Below, one piece after another: positions 1 to 12,429 of a stretch of 64,000 nt of DNA (the first letter of the stretch is position 1; each line of letters opens with the position of its first letter). Under the pieces are notes generated by a model. The model was not told the origin of the DNA. It ran no database searches and was given only the letters and a program-made list of their open reading frames with translations. The position numbers and the translations under genes are program-made. Origin of the DNA: Pagrus major (lineage: Eukaryota; Chordata; Actinopteri; Spariformes; Sparidae); contig NC_133237.1 in assembly GCF_040436345.1 (NCBI RefSeq), forward strand, positions 25,921,749 to 25,985,748, given 5' to 3'.

Positions 1-627
1 GTGCGATTCAAGTACATACTAAGAGTTATCATTCACAAGAAAGTCTGCAATTAATGAGTTGATTTTATGTTTCGGGTTGAAGAAAGTCTGAATTTCTTCT
101 GTCCTTTTGCTTTACGACTGACTAAAAAATGACTTTTTTAAGGTAACGACAGCCTTGAATTCTCAAACACACGACAGAAAAATGCGACTTTGCGAGAATG
201 CAAATGTGCCACCCGGCTCATGGTCAGTGGTCCGAGGCAAGCAATTAATTTTAATTAAGCTCCCAGCAGGAGTGATTATTGTGATTGTGTGCTCTTGGAT
301 TGCAGAGGAATGGAAAAAAGTGCTAAACAAACTAGCAAATTGCACACCTCCCGAGTGCCAGAGTAAACAGAATAGCACCCACTCCGTGTCTGTGTGTATT
401 CAGCTTGGCAATGTGGCCTCAATTAGCAGGAGGTGTGAAACGGCGTACTGAGGGAGATAAAGCGTGTGAAAGGTGCTTTGTGTTTCCTCTCCGTCATTGA
501 TAACCTCCTGCGCACACATCAGCAGTCCGCTCGGATGATTTTTGTTTTCGACTCCTGAAGCTAAGATTTTTTTTAAAGTATCTCAGGTATTTGTGGTTTG
601 CTCTGGATGAGAGCGGATCAGAATCTG

Positions 628-628
<1 letters not shown>

Positions 629-669
<41 letters not shown>
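629..669. repeat. (TG)n microsatellite
   Basis: About 20 uninterrupted TG units. Confidence 0.95.
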
Positions 670-671
<2 letters not shown>

Positions 672-3600
672 CTACCTGAGCGTGCCTTTTTCTTGGTACC
701 GGCGCTGAAGGTGTCTGCCAAGAGAGAAGTCTGCTTTCCCTCACTAAATGAGAAATCAGCAGGGAAGGCTACAATGACCCGGCGCACGGCTCGAACAAGG
801 GGGATTCATTTTTGAACGCACGTATCCTTAAAGGTTTAAACGTCTTCCCAAAGAACCAGACCCAGGTCATTACACCGGGCCCGGGTTTAATAGCAAAAAA
901 AGGGGAACTGTGTTTGGTTAACTCGGGGATAAAAAAAAAAAAAGTCGTCCATTAGGCAGGCGTCTGTCTCAAGTAGCCTGTCTTCTTAAGGAGGAATATT
1001 TCACTATCAAAATGTTCCTGTGGTAAAACAGTAGGAAGGGATTAGAAGAAACAAAAACAACTCAGCGTTAAATGAGCCTGGCAGTCCTGATGACACTTAA
1101 TGAGAACCATGTTTGGACTTCACCCATGCAGCCACGTTAGAAATGAAATATTCCAGCGTGTGAAATACTGTTTAACGTGCCAGGTTGAGTTTAAAAGGTC
1201 CTCAAGTGAGACTACTGCAGGTCAATGGGTTAAACCTTTGTACTGATAGAGATCACCATGAAACCTCTCAAGCTGATTTAAATATTAAATATGCAAATGA
1301 GTCACAATTCAATTAAAAATGCACTAATTTGCAAACATCCAAAACAGAAATCTGAACATTGGATAAAGTCATGTTTTCTTGACATATTAAAGTCAAAGGT
1401 TTTTTCCATAAAAATCCATTTTCCCCATGTTTTTAGGAGTAAAATGTTCTTAATCAGGCTGTGAATGATATTTAAAACAAACCCATCTGTGAAAAAAGAG
1501 TAAGACTGGAAGGTTTGGTGTATGTAAGTGCTGCTGAAGTGGAGATTTAAAGCACAGAGTCTAAGAAACAAAAACTAATTTTGAGAAAACTTCTATTTCT
1601 CGTAAAATTACATATATTTCTCGACAGAAAATGGTGAATAGGTTAACTTCCTGTCCTCCTTCTTTTCGAGGAACTTAAACTCCAGTTGAGTACATTCGTT
1701 AACGGGGGAATTTGTCAGATGTGGCAGGAATTTTAGTTTAAAATATTCAAAAAATGAACGAACATTGACAGAATGTGAGGCAACATTGTTGACATCTACG
1801 TGTTGTGTCGCAAAGATGTCTACTGGAGTCAGCTTGCTAACACGCTAGCGTTTTCAAGAGGTGATAGTCTGATAGCCGTAGTTTCAGCTCAGGGATGTAA
1901 AAGTGGCGAGTTCGCTACTAATACACGTTTGTATTTGAGTTTCTCTCTTTGACCAAACTAAGTTCAGCTTAATTGTCTCGTTAACTCATCATAAAACACA
2001 CTTCGATCAAACTAAATACAGTAAAACTCACCAGAACAGTCTTGGTTTGTCTTCCCACAATCCCCTCTGGTTTGGTCCAAATGAATCCTCAATTCACAGA
2101 GTAAGATGTGAAAGCACACGTCGTTTCCACCCTCTGCTGATGTCTGACTCTCTCTCACTTCATGCCTCTCCTGTCACTGCCTGCCGTGTCATAGTCCTGG
2201 TCCGAGCCGCTGTAAATCGCCTCTGTACTGTATCCCCCCGTCTTCAATCTCGTATCTGTCGGTCTCAGAGGCTGCGTTCAATCCCAGCGTGGTGTCCAAT
2301 GAGAGGCTTGCTGTTACTCTCCCCTATCTGAGCTCACGATCCAGGCAGACTCCTGTCAGCTAATAGCCTAGCTCCGCAGCTAACTGAGCTACTTGCTAAT
2401 TGAAGGTAAGTCTTACAGCCAAAGATAGCTAAAGAGTATAATGGCCAGCAGCTACCGGTTACCGAGCTACCTTTTCTTAGAAATTGCACCTTTAAAACAA
2501 AGTTTTCTTATATTTTATGCTCAAAATGCAAATGCAAATGCAAAAGGCTGTCTAATTAAACATACGTTAATTATCATAAATGCCCAGAGAACAGAAATTT
2601 GACCTAAAATAAACACTTAAATGTGTGTTTTGGACATTTTCTTCCCACTAGTCTGAAAGGAGACATGTTATGGAAGCTCAAAACCTCAAAACTGATTTTG
2701 AATCCTTTAAATTGTCAATAAGAAAATAAGTGATTGCTCTTAATGTGTAATTGCAGTGTTAACTTGTGATTTTATCAGGCTGACATTAGGTTTGTATCTG
2801 TGTGTCTGTGCACCGTTTAACTCCGCAGCGTCTCCACATGTGAATGCTCTGGATTGAGCCTATCTGTCAGAGCGATAGTTTATGATACGTGCCGGTCAGA
2901 TGAAAAATATAAGGGGTGACATTTTCCAGACTTTTTCACCATCATTTGACCGTAAACTAAATGAGTCGTGTGCTCAAGTGCTTGTGTGAATTAGCTCATT
3001 CAAAATTGAAACAGAGATGCATTTATCTCACGCGGATGGTTTATGGCTGATGTAGCAGCTGGCTAAGTTCTTCCATTAAATTATTTTTTCAAAGAATGAT
3101 TCTCTGAGCATGAGTTTAGACAGGTTCGCAAATTGTGATACTTTCCATGGCTGCCGCTTAGCGAGCGTTGTTTATTTGGGAGCTAATTTGGCCGGCTTTA
3201 TTGAGAGGCTCGCTGTGGCACCGGTACAGGCAGAAATATTGTCCCACTTGAGTTGGACACAGGCAGTAAAGTACACTGCAAAAAGTGCACTTAACAGGCC
3301 GTTTCATCTCGTGTTCAGGCTGTAAATTGTGACTTTCTTCAAACTAAGTGAACGTTTCTGGTAATTGGTTGATGTGTTCACTTGTTTCCTGTGTCGAGCG
3401 CCTTGTTTGATTGTTTTGAACCATTTTTAATAAATACAAGAAGAAGGAACGCTGCGCTGTCACCCTGTTTCTGTAACCTTCAGGCTGTTAAAGTTGTCTT
3501 ATTAAACTCCCTCTGACATACATCATATACACACATCATATATTCTGCATCAGCTTGTTTCGGCGTATAGTTTCTCTTTGAAACTGATGTTTACACCGAA

Positions 3601-4090
3601 TGAAACGTTCAAAACCAACCCGTCTTTTAATGGCACAGTTTCGTCCAATGAAAATATCTCTTATATCTCTGACATATTTGGTGTGTATGGGATCTTTGCG
3701 ATCTCCACTAGAATTTTAAAGTATAGTTAAGTGGGTTTGAAGAAAGTTTGGCTGCACAGAGAGAGTTTCGAAGACTGACCGCCACTGGCCGGTCGCTGCT
3801 TATTAAGAACATTTATCTGTGAGTAAATTAAATTATTAACATAAGATATTATTTGAAAAATATGATACAACCCTCTGTGAGCTCTCCATGTCATTAAAAC
3901 ACTATTTTAGTTCTCACAGGAGACTAATACTGTCCAAACATAACTGAACATTGTTTGTATTTTGCGGTGATGCCTTCAGAGGGACACGGCCACAGTATTT
4001 CCAAATATGCACGGTTCGTTTTATTAATAATGTACAGATTTGGTTCGTTATTTGCGACCTGTGGTGGACCTCAAGCTGATCGATGCCTTT
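670..4090. other. Non-coding DNA left of noggin
   Basis: AT-rich sequence with no supported exon. The part from about 1680 to 2460 has the look of an old dispersed repeat, but no second copy was found in the window to prove it. Confidence 0.5.
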
Positions 4091-4093
4091 GAT

Positions 4094-4441
4094 AGACCTC
4101 ATTAACTTTTGGTGTGGATCCGGATAAATGGACGGATCCAGGAATCTTTTCTTACAATAGCCACATTTTTGTTAATTTCTCAGGGAATAATCCATGAATC
4201 TGGATGAAAAACATCAGGAAAATTTAGGTTCTGGTTTCGATGAGTGAGGACAATTGATGCGGATCTAAATAAAAATTCATCTGCATTGTTTTGTTCTCGT
4301 GGTTGGTTGTTACAGATCTGGTGAGCTTAAGTTATGGCGAAGCAGTTATGGTTTAGTTTAAACTTCAGAGTGATACAGGGCTGTCCAATTTGATATTGGG
4401 CCTTGGTGAAGGTATGCGCTCTACTGAGTGCCACTCTAGTT
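4094..4441 (+). repeat. Dispersed repeat family D, copy 1
   Basis: It shares CATTAACTTTTGGTG at its left part, TTTCTCAGGGAATAAT inside, and the ending GTATGCGCTCTACTGAGTG with copies at 27672-28025 (reverse), 29600-29848 and 47108-47463. The one-sided conserved end suggests the 3' end of a non-LTR retroelement; the class is not proven. Confidence 0.7.
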
Positions 4442-4654
4442 AAATTTGTGTCCTTCAAAGTTGAATTCAACTTAAAAAATGAGCAGAAACGTTCCCAGTT
4501 CAGCTCAGAAAAAAGACATGAGCTCAGAGCTTTAATGATTCTGGGCTGAAAACAGAAAAAGTGAGGACGTCCTGATCCTGGTGTGACATGTTTTGAAACT
4601 TCTTAAGGAAATGAAGCTTGTCGTCCAGACTAAGTGTATTTTTTTTATACCAGT

Positions 4655-4960
4655 GGTGAAAGAAATATGCTTTCACTTGAGTAGAAAAATACCACAATGT
4701 AAAATAACTCCTTAGTGGTGAAACTCAACAAAGTGAATGTGTGACGGCGTACAGAACGATCTGTAAAGTTTCCATCTTAAAATCTAAAAAATCTAAAAAA
4801 TAAAAGAGGAACAAGAAGAAACACACAGTTCTGACTGGAGATGCAAAATGTACTTTAAGTATCCAAAGTAAAAGTACAAGTATAAGTTACATCTACACGC
4901 AGCTGTTATTAGATTATTACTGCTCATACATTAACATGTAAACAGGCAAAGAAGGAGCTC
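4655..4960. repeat. Fragment of repeat family C (ACTTGAGTA-rich)
   Basis: It contains repeated words such as CACTTGAGTAG and AAAGTAAAAGTACAAGTA, shared with the intact element at 8367-8747. Confidence 0.5.
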
Positions 4961-5328
4961 ATTTACCTAAAATACACTTTTGATCCACAACAACACGTCA
5001 TGTCGTGTGTTTAAAATCTGTAACTGGGAACTGTAGAGGTCAGAATAGTTTCTGGCTGCAGAGACTCTGCGGTGGTACCTTCAGCCGCCTCCTGCTGCAG
5101 CTCCAGCAGAAGGATCCTCCAGATGAAAGACTCAAACAATCATCCCCACTGTGAGACTGATTTAAGGACGTCTGGAAAACCGACAGGGGGCGTCTCCTCT
5201 GCCCTGCATACCCCCTCTCTCTCTCTCCCTCCCTCCTCCTCCCCCTCCTCCTCCGGTGCGGTGGAAGAAGGAGGTATTGGGGATCTCCTCCTAGACAACA
5301 AACCCACATTCAAAGAGGGGCACGCGAG

Positions 5329-5358
5329 TTACGTCACGCTCCGTGTGGAGGATATAAC
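5329..5358 (+). promoter_or_regulatory. Candidate noggin core promoter: CRE-like site and TATA-like box
   Basis: TTACGTCA at 5329-5336 matches a CREB/ATF site, and GATATAAC at 5351-5358 resembles a TATA box. Transcription would then start near 5380-5390, giving a 5' leader of about 265 bases before the noggin start. The surrounding 5310-5650 stretch is CpG-rich, as expected for a developmental promoter. The motifs are seen directly; their use is inferred. Confidence 0.5.
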
Positions 5359-5413
5359 GGAGGTGGCGCGTTACGCTCAGCGCTTTTCTGTGGAGGGAGA
5401 CACCGGGAGCATC

Positions 5414-5473
5414 ATGCCGAGGCCGCGCGCACGGAGCCCGAGGACAGATCTGAGCGTTGTCACGAGAAAATAG
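5414..5473 (+). other. Upstream open reading frame in the noggin leader (19 codons)
   Basis: An ATG at 5414 opens a 19-residue arginine-rich frame ending in TAG at 5471-5473, about 180 bases before the noggin ATG and in a different frame. It is transcribed only if the start site lies upstream, as the TATA-like box at 5351 suggests. Such uORFs usually lower translation of the main frame. Confidence 0.4.
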
Positions 5474-5520
5474 TTTCCCTGGAGCAACTTTTTTTTAAAT
5501 TTCTGTCACGGATTTTCATC

Positions 5521-5532
5521 ATGGGAAACTGA
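5521..5532 (+). other. Minimal upstream frame (ATG GGA AAC TGA) in the noggin leader
   Basis: A three-codon frame with a favourable base at -3 (atcATGg) and an immediate stop lies 121 bases upstream of the noggin ATG. It does not overlap the main frame, so reinitiation at noggin would be possible. Confidence 0.35.
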
Positions 5533-5652
5533 ACTTTACGGGGACACTCGAAGACGCAGGTTTTTTTTGGATACGGCTCACGCGTAATTGCGCACAAGAA
5601 AAAGCGTCCCATTAGCAGCTCCCTGTGCGCGCTGATCTCCAACCAGTCTGAC

Positions 5653-6321
5653 ATGGATCAGTCCCAGCAGTGTGTGGCCATGTATCTGCTGGTGCTCTCC
5701 CTCGGACTTCTCATGGACAGAGGGATTTGTCAGCACTACTACCTTCTCCGCCCCATCCCGAGTGACAGTCTGCCGCTTGTGGAATTAAAAGAAGACCCGG
5801 ACCCGGTGTTCGACCCCAGGGAGCGGGACCTTAACGAGACCGAGCTGAAGAGCGTCCTGGGGGACTTTGACAGCCGCTTTTTGTCCGTTTTACCGCCCGT
5901 GGAGGACAAATACCCCGGGAACGATGAGCTGGATGACTTTGAGGTGCTAAAGCCGGGTGGAGTACTGCCGAAGGAGATCCGGGCGGTGGATTTCGACGTG
6001 CAGTTCGGCAAGAAGCACAAGCCCAGTAAGAAACTGAAGCGGCGGCTGCAGCAGTGGCTGTGGGCGTACTCGTTCTGCCCGGTCGTGTACACGTGGACCG
6101 ACCTGGGGAACAGGTTCTGGCCGCGGTTCGTGCGGGTGGGCAGCTGCCTGAGCAAAAGGTCGTGCTCGGTGCCGGAGGGGATGGTGTGTAAACCCGCGAA
6201 CTCGACCCACCTGACGATACTGAGATGGAGGTGCGTGCAGAGGAAAGGGGGACTCAAGTGCGCGTGGATACCTGTGCAGTACCCGATCATCACAGACTGC
6301 AAATGCTCGTGCTCCAGTTAA
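5653..6321 (+). CDS. nog: Noggin, secreted BMP antagonist (nog2/nog3-like), single exon
   Basis: This intronless gene encodes 222 residues (human noggin has 232). Noggin is a secreted homodimer that binds BMPs and blocks both receptor interfaces, shaping dorsal, skeletal and joint patterning. Visible: a hydrophobic signal peptide (about residues 8-26) with likely cleavage before QHYY; the clip segment with RPIPSDSLP (33-41); N-glycosylation sequons at N61 (NET) and N183 (NST); a basic heparin-binding stretch [12 protein letters not shown] (120-131); and a C-terminal cystine knot with nine cysteines (142, 165, 171, 179, 194, 203, 216, 218, 220). The start was chosen for its good context (gacATGg) and because it gives a complete signal peptide; Met10 is a weaker alternative. 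Two oddities are one extra residue between C194 and C203 relative to human, and two serines after the usual terminal CSC. The family is certain. Assignment to the fish nog2 or nog3 subclass is inference from the [15 protein letters not shown] start. Confidence 0.97.
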   Translation: MDQSQQCVAMYLLVLSLGLLMDRGICQHYYLLRPIPSDSLPLVELKEDPDPVFDPRERDLNETELKSVLGDFDSRFLSVLPPVEDKYPGNDELDDFEVLKPGGVLPKEIRAVDFDVQFGKKHKPSKKLKRRLQQWLWAYSFCPVVYTWTDLGNRFWPRFVRVGSCLSKRSCSVPEGMVCKPANSTHLTILRWRCVQRKGGLKCAWIPVQYPIITDCKCSCSS

Positions 6322-6701
6322 AAAAAAACAAAAAGGACACAAGACTCTGAAAATAAATTATAAGCTCATTATTTTTGTGATTCTTTTCTCACGTGCACTA
6401 CCGAGTGTAGGAATGTATTTTCTGTATATGCGGTGCCATGCAGTTCTATATAGCTCACTGTACAGAGTCAGTATTATTTGTAACCAGAGTCTACTTTATT
6501 TGTGGAGAATATTGGTTATATATTTTGTATTTATGGAGATATGGCGCATAGAGCCACGTCAGGACTTCGCTGCTTCTCCATATTTGGATGAAGCAGATCG
6601 ACCTCAGAGTTAAACGTGGGTTTTTGGTTTTTTTTTTGGATCCAGACTTGTTTTATCCTGTAAATTAAGGACATGTGCTATTTATTCTTTATATTCGTAA
6701 C

Positions 6702-6707
6702 AATAAA
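6702..6707 (+). terminator. Noggin polyadenylation signal
   Basis: A canonical AATAAA sits 380 bases after the noggin stop. It is followed by T-rich sequence from about 6725 that could act as the downstream element. An earlier AATAAA at 6352-6357, 31 bases after the stop, could give a very short alternative 3' UTR. The stretch between them (6380-6700) is AT-rich and non-coding. Confidence 0.6.
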
Positions 6708-6739
6708 CCGACACTGAAATGATTTTAAATGCTTTTCCC

Positions 6740-8366
6740 TTTCTTTTGTTCACTTTACAGTCCAGGATACCTTAAAAGTCACCTGCCACAGTGCGCACAC
6801 CATGTGTAGCTCTCACGCTAACACCATTTTACGCATCACGTACTTTTTACAATCATGACCTTATATACTGAACCAGTGCGGTTCACTCTGCATCACAGCT
6901 TATGTGGGTAATTAGAGAAACAAGAGAGGATTAAGATGAAACTCTGAAGGTGTTTGGAAGCAGATTCATTGGACAATAATCTTAATATAAACTCAACATG
7001 CGGTCAATAGTTACCCAGCACTATCTTAATCTCTGTGGAGCTGTCAGTCACATCAGACCCATTACAAGCTGATAAAGGAAGAGGCAGAGATGAAGTGGCT
7101 GAAGGAATCAGCAGCTGCTAACAGCTCCTCATTCTTTCATCTCAGCAGCTCCTCCTCCCCATTTGCAGCCCAGCAGGAGCTGATCTGAGGAGAGGAGCTG
7201 AGATTTTACTCCAGAGGGAGAAGAAGAAGAAGCTGGTGCTCCTCGTGTAGTTCTGACTCAATCTTTCATATGAATAAATCATTGAAGCTGAAATCTTCTG
7301 TGTCCATAGGGTGTCATTTACACTGGGGACGTTGGAGACATGTCCACACCACATTTTAGAAGCATAAGTAGTTAAAATGTTCATTTACAAATGAGATTAA
7401 ATGAATACTGATGTGACATTATGCAGGTTTGTCCCCCGCTGTAATGTTGAAGACACAATATGTCCTCCTTGCCTCTGTCTCGTAGGTCTTTCCTCTAAGA
7501 AAATTACAAACATTATCGACTGAAGTGTCCAGAAACACCACGACAATCAGCACAGATGGAAACAAAAATAATCCCAATTAGAAAAATAACTTTTTGAAAA
7601 TATGATTCAGTGTCAAAGAATTCAAAGGATTGTTGTCAAATCCAGAAATAAACAAGTTAATGCAGTGAGATTAATAGTCTGCTGTGTCTCTAACGAGTGC
7701 CACAATTATCCTATTTAAATTATACGAGAATAAAAAATAAAGAATAAACACACATTCAAGTCCACTCACCTCTCACGTACACTCACACGTACCGAGGTTA
7801 GACAGTGGTCTGAAGACGAACACATTACTTTGACTCGTAGTAAGTAAAGTAGCATTACTAGTAATGGAAACATGCATTTAGATTCGTATTGAAATAAAAG
7901 TACAGATGTATCACTGGCAAACTGAGACGTGAGACTGTGAAGTCAAACAACGACATTTTATTTGGTAGCTCTGAGAGGCCGGCTGCAGGTAAAACAAGAA
8001 GAATGAACAAATAAATACATAAATACACAAGATAAATCTAATGAGGTGGCAGAACTTAAATCAAAAGTAAAAGTACTCGTTAACCAGCAGAATGATGTCA
8101 TACATCTGATCTTTAACATTTTATTCACTGTTGGGTAAAACTTACAGCAAGTGATCACAAGTTATATGATATTAATTAACAAAGTAGCTGCTAACTATGA
8201 AATAAATGTAGAAAATAAATGCAGTATTCTTCTCCTCTGAAATGTAGCTGAGTAGAAGTATAAATTACCTCAGAATTGTGTACTTGAATTACAGTACTTG
8301 AGTACAAATACACTCAAAAACTGATTAAACTACCCAACATACTCCAGTATAATAAGATATTATTAC
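6740..8366. other. Non-coding DNA right of noggin
   Basis: No exon is recognisable. From about 7800 to 8340 it contains further ACTTGAGTA-type fragments of family C (for example TACAGTACTTGAGTACAA near 8294). Confidence 0.5.
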
Positions 8367-8747
8367 CAGTGTTGTAAAAAGTACCCAAAAGTCATACTCG
8401 AGTAAAAGTAAATATATCGTTTTATAATATTACTTGAGTAAAAGTCTTAAAGTATCTTAACTAAAAAAAAGAGCAATTTTCTGGCAATAAATGTACTTAA
8501 GTATGAAAAGTACGAGTAAAAGTAAAATACATTAATGTAAAAATGTGCTACTTTGTCTCTGACTACTTGTAACTAGTAACTAAAGTTGTCAAATAAATGT
8601 AGTGGAGTAAAAAGTACAATATAATTTAACTTCACTACAATCTGGAGGCAAATAAAGTAGCAGAAAAAGTGTAAATACTCAAATAAAGTACAAGCACCCT
8701 CAAAGTACAGTACTTGAGTAGATGTACTTTGTTACATTCCATCACTG
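8367..8747. mobile_element. hAT-like MITE (family C), nearly complete
   Basis: A 381-base element with no coding capacity. It begins CAGTGTTGTAAAAAGTAC and ends in the complement of CAGTGATGGAATGTAACAAA, so the ends form an imperfect terminal inverted repeat of the CAGTG type used by hAT transposons. Flanking 8-base sequences match only partly, so the target duplication is eroded or misplaced. Fragments occur near 4700, 7850, 26900, 27530, 29900, 52430 and 61700. Confidence 0.55.
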
Positions 8748-9803
8748 ATATTAACTTTATTGATGTAAAAACATGGATTACAAAGAGCTTTGACAGTTAA
8801 AGCGACGGCAGGAAACTCAGAAAAACAATATAACAGAATAAAAACCAAATAAAAAGAAGAAATAAAAGACTAAATGTGCAACGCAAACGGAGGAATAAAG
8901 GTAAAAAGTGCATGTTGCTGGTAATACTTCTCTACTTGAGTACAGTCTTGAATGCAGGACTTGTAGTTTTTGTCCTCACACAGTGTTTTAGTGTTACCAA
9001 ACACATCTTCACCGCTGTGTAACTCACATCCTCTGGCATGAGACATCAGTGCCTGCTTCACATCTTGGCAGTCAGATTCTCTCTCTCTCTCATTTTACTA
9101 CCACCACATAATAAGCCACGTTTACTGACTTTTATACCGAATGTGATGATTAACGATTAATCTCTTCAACTCTTCAACTCTTCCTTCAAGTTTCTTTTAC
9201 GTGTAGAAAAGTTTTCCACAGTTTTTCTGCATCCAGCTCTTCATTAAAGGCACACGATGCCGTATTTTTTAACGGCGGCACCGTCACATCAAAAGGAAAA
9301 TATCCTCGATGTCTTGTGTGTTATTTTATGAACATTTCCCCCCAAAATTCAAACTGACATTTTTGTATTTTTTGGAAACTTTCAGATCTTCCCCCAGAAT
9401 CTTACAGTTAAAGTGGCTTTGAACAAAGTTGGACCGAACAATGTGAGTTTGTAAAAGCCGGAGCCGTCGGTGGGTCACGAAGGATTTAAGACGTAAAATA
9501 ATAATCGTTTTCAATAAATTAGTGGCTGTAATCGTCTGCGTAGCTGCTCCTCTCTCTCTCGCTCGCTGACTAACTCCCCCTCCCTCTGTTAGCAGAGCCT
9601 CAGTCGGGCAGACTGTGGGGCACCAGAAAGCCTGTGTTTTGTTTTACTTGTGTTTAGGCCGTAATGATGCTCCTTAGCCTCAGAGGCAGCTCCGCACGTA
9701 CACATGCTGCAGACAAATCCCTCTACTTGTCACCGGATAGCAACGTAAGGGCGAAGATCTCACTGTACAGCTTAAACAAACACAATAAATAGCTTTGGGT
9801 GAA

Positions 9804-9826
9804 TGTGTGTGTGTGTGTGTGTGTGT
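9804..9826. repeat. (TG)n microsatellite
   Basis: About 11 TG units. Confidence 0.9.
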
Positions 9827-10116
9827 TGGATCCTCAGTGTGTGACAGTGATCCTCTTGTGTTTTCCATGATACTGTTTGTTCCTGATGCGTAAAGCTCGT
9901 GATGGTCCGGGGTTCACAGTTGACAAGCTCTGTGGATGTCCACCTATTTCAGGTCTCGTGTGTCACAGTCAGGCGTTAAAGCTCCCGGAGGGATTAAAGG
10001 CTGGACGGCTAACAGCTGCCCTCAGACATGGATGATGCATGGGAATAAAATGCCACTTCAAAAATTATTTAAAAACAAATCTGCTGATGGAGTAAGTGAA
10101 AAATTGTGTCTCATAT

Positions 10117-10528
10117 TAAAGGAACACTTCACCCTAAAATGAAAAGTCAGTCGTTATCTTCTCACCCTCATGCTGATGGAAAGTCAGGTGAAATTTTCTC
10201 GTCCACCAAACATTTCTGGAGCTTCACAGCAAAACAGCGTCGCAGCGTTCTCCTAAACAACTGAAGTAGCTGGGGACTTGTTTTAAAATGTAGCTCGCCA
10301 AAGTCTCCGAAAGCCCCAACAGTGATTTGAAAAGACGTTTTTTACACCAAGCTTGTGCACCCACTTCAGACAGCGTGCTAACACTTTTAGCTCAGCAGCT
10401 ACAGTGAAGATTAAAAAGTGTAAATAACGTCGTAACATTGTTTTTTTTACATCCCAGCTCACTTCACCTGACTTTCCATCAGCATGGGGGTGACGAGATA
10501 ATGACTGACTTTACGTTTTATCCATTAA
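10117..10528. mobile_element. Foldback element (family A), copy 1
   Basis: It starts TTAAAGGAACACTTCACCC and ends in the inverted complement (CCATCAGCATGG...GACGAGATAATGACTG...TTAAAG). The right arm is internally shortened. Other copies: 14177-14628, 32606-33172, 43431-44557. Confidence 0.75.
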
Positions 10529-11229
10529 AGCGGCTACAAGGAACTTGTTTTGTGTTAATTCTGGCGGCCCCTGTGGACACAAGCAGTAGTGTTTTCACTG
10601 CCTCCTGTAGTAAAGATCTTGGACTGGCTGCCGTGTGTGTTTGTTTTGAAAGCACACATGTTTTGACACTTTTACAGACACGGCTGTGTGCAGGATGCAT
10701 ATTGATGGATTAATGTGTCTATTTGTGGCTATGTAAGATTGATAACTGTAATGTGACGATGGTGAATCAAAGTAAACTTTGTTTTAGTGCCGTATCGCCG
10801 CACTACAGAGCTGCTTCTCTCCTCGGGCTGTTTAGTTTTACAACCCGAAGCAAGCCGTAATCCGGTGTAGGTCGTACAGAGGAATCAGTGTTAAAGACAG
10901 TTTCATAACCAGTTAAAAGTTCCTTGTTGTGCCTTAAATGTAACAAGATATTTTGACTAGAAGTAAGAAAAATACATGGGAAGATTTTACATTTGTGGAG
11001 TGTAACAGTCTCTTGTACTTTCTACTGTATCATAGCCTGGTTTGGTCTGTTATTGTAAGTAGCAGGTGTCCCACCCAGACTACTTCTGTATCTTTTTCCA
11101 TGATTAGTTTTTACAACCATACACCAGAAACTCTTGTTATTCCTCCCTGAGTTTCTATCTTTCCTTCCCTCAGTGTTCCTGCTGTAGTGCAGACTAAGTG
11201 CTGACGCCGGTCAGATGATTTGTGTGTGT

Positions 11230-11620
11230 AGTAATACGTGTTGACAGAGCGCTCGGTGCCTGCTAATACCAGCTGCAGACTGGAGGATGCAGGGCTGCTA
11301 ATGCCCTTCGTCACTCCTGCGCTGGCTCTCGGCTCTCAGCGTCGTCGCACAGCGTGCCGCTCGGCTGTCCGCGGATCTTTCGCAGCCCTCGGATACCCAG
11401 CGGTGTAATGCTCCCAGCCTCCAGTAATCCATTAACTTAATGATATCTTTGGGTACAGGCTCATTTTATTGCTTCTCCTCCCCCTCCCCTCCTTTAACCT
11501 AATCAGCTTTCTTTTTTTCCTTTTTTTTCTGTGGAGATATTCTGAAGCCAAAACCTTTGCTGCTGATTAAATTCTGCTACAGGCTTCAGATATTTTCCTG
11601 ATCAAAGCAAACTTCTCTTT
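11230..11620. other. Repeat-poor block, candidate regulatory element
   Basis: A GC-richer, non-coding block with no match to the window's repeat families. It contains a bicoid-type homeodomain site TAATCC at 11425 followed by ATTAACTTAATGATATC. Conservation cannot be checked here. Confidence 0.3.
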
Positions 11621-12429
11621 GTTAGCTTTGCCAACGATATCAAACACAAGTCGTTCATTTTTCATTACGGATGATAAAATTAGTTTTAATAACTTCGACT
11701 GGCTCATTAATAGGCCAAAGGTAGCCTTTGTGGCACCTTCATTACGGATACGATAACAAACCGAGCTCAGTTTCTAAGAGTCAGACTGTTTATTCAATGA
11801 AAATGACAAATTTTAAATAATGCCGTTGAGCAGATGAAAGGATGTGCCGTAATGATCGGGTTTGAGCGCTCTGAATATGTGTTCGTCGCTCCGTCTGGAC
11901 CACAGCTCTATAATAAAATGATACACAAAGTTTTCTGCTCTTCTCTTCCACCTTTTGATCTCCGTGACGCCGGCAGCCCGGAGAAAAGTTTCACTGGGAA
12001 GAGAAACTGTCCAGTTCTGAGACACATTTCACATAAAATATGTCTTTTAAACTTAAAAAAGCAAGGAAATCAAAAGACGGTGAACTGCAGCAACTTTTTC
12101 ATCCGCCCACTTCTATTGTTTTATAAAACAGTGTTGATGTTGGAAGTGAAATGATTCATTATCCCAAAGAAAAATGACTGTTTACAAAAAGCTTTGTTGA
12201 GATCCTAAATATTCAGAAAACCACCGTGTCAAGTTAAATGTGTTGGGAAATCTAAATTCAGATCCACAACAAAGTCGTCCAGACATGAGACAGCTTCCTT
12301 TATGAAGAGAGACAACCCAAACCACGAAATAAATGTCGGCAGTGTGACATTTCTGCAAACTACAAACACGAGGAACTTCACACTTCTTCACGTTGCAACT
12401 CTACATTTCTGTATGTTGAGAAAGGGTTC

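Noticed and set aside
5072-5473. 133-codon plus-strand frame upstream of noggin
   Set aside because: Low-complexity Ser/Pro content crossing the promoter and TATA-like box; only its last 19 codons are kept as a possible uORF.
5739-6302. Long antisense open frames opposite noggin
   Set aside because: They are shadows of the GC-rich noggin coding sequence and show no known protein similarity.
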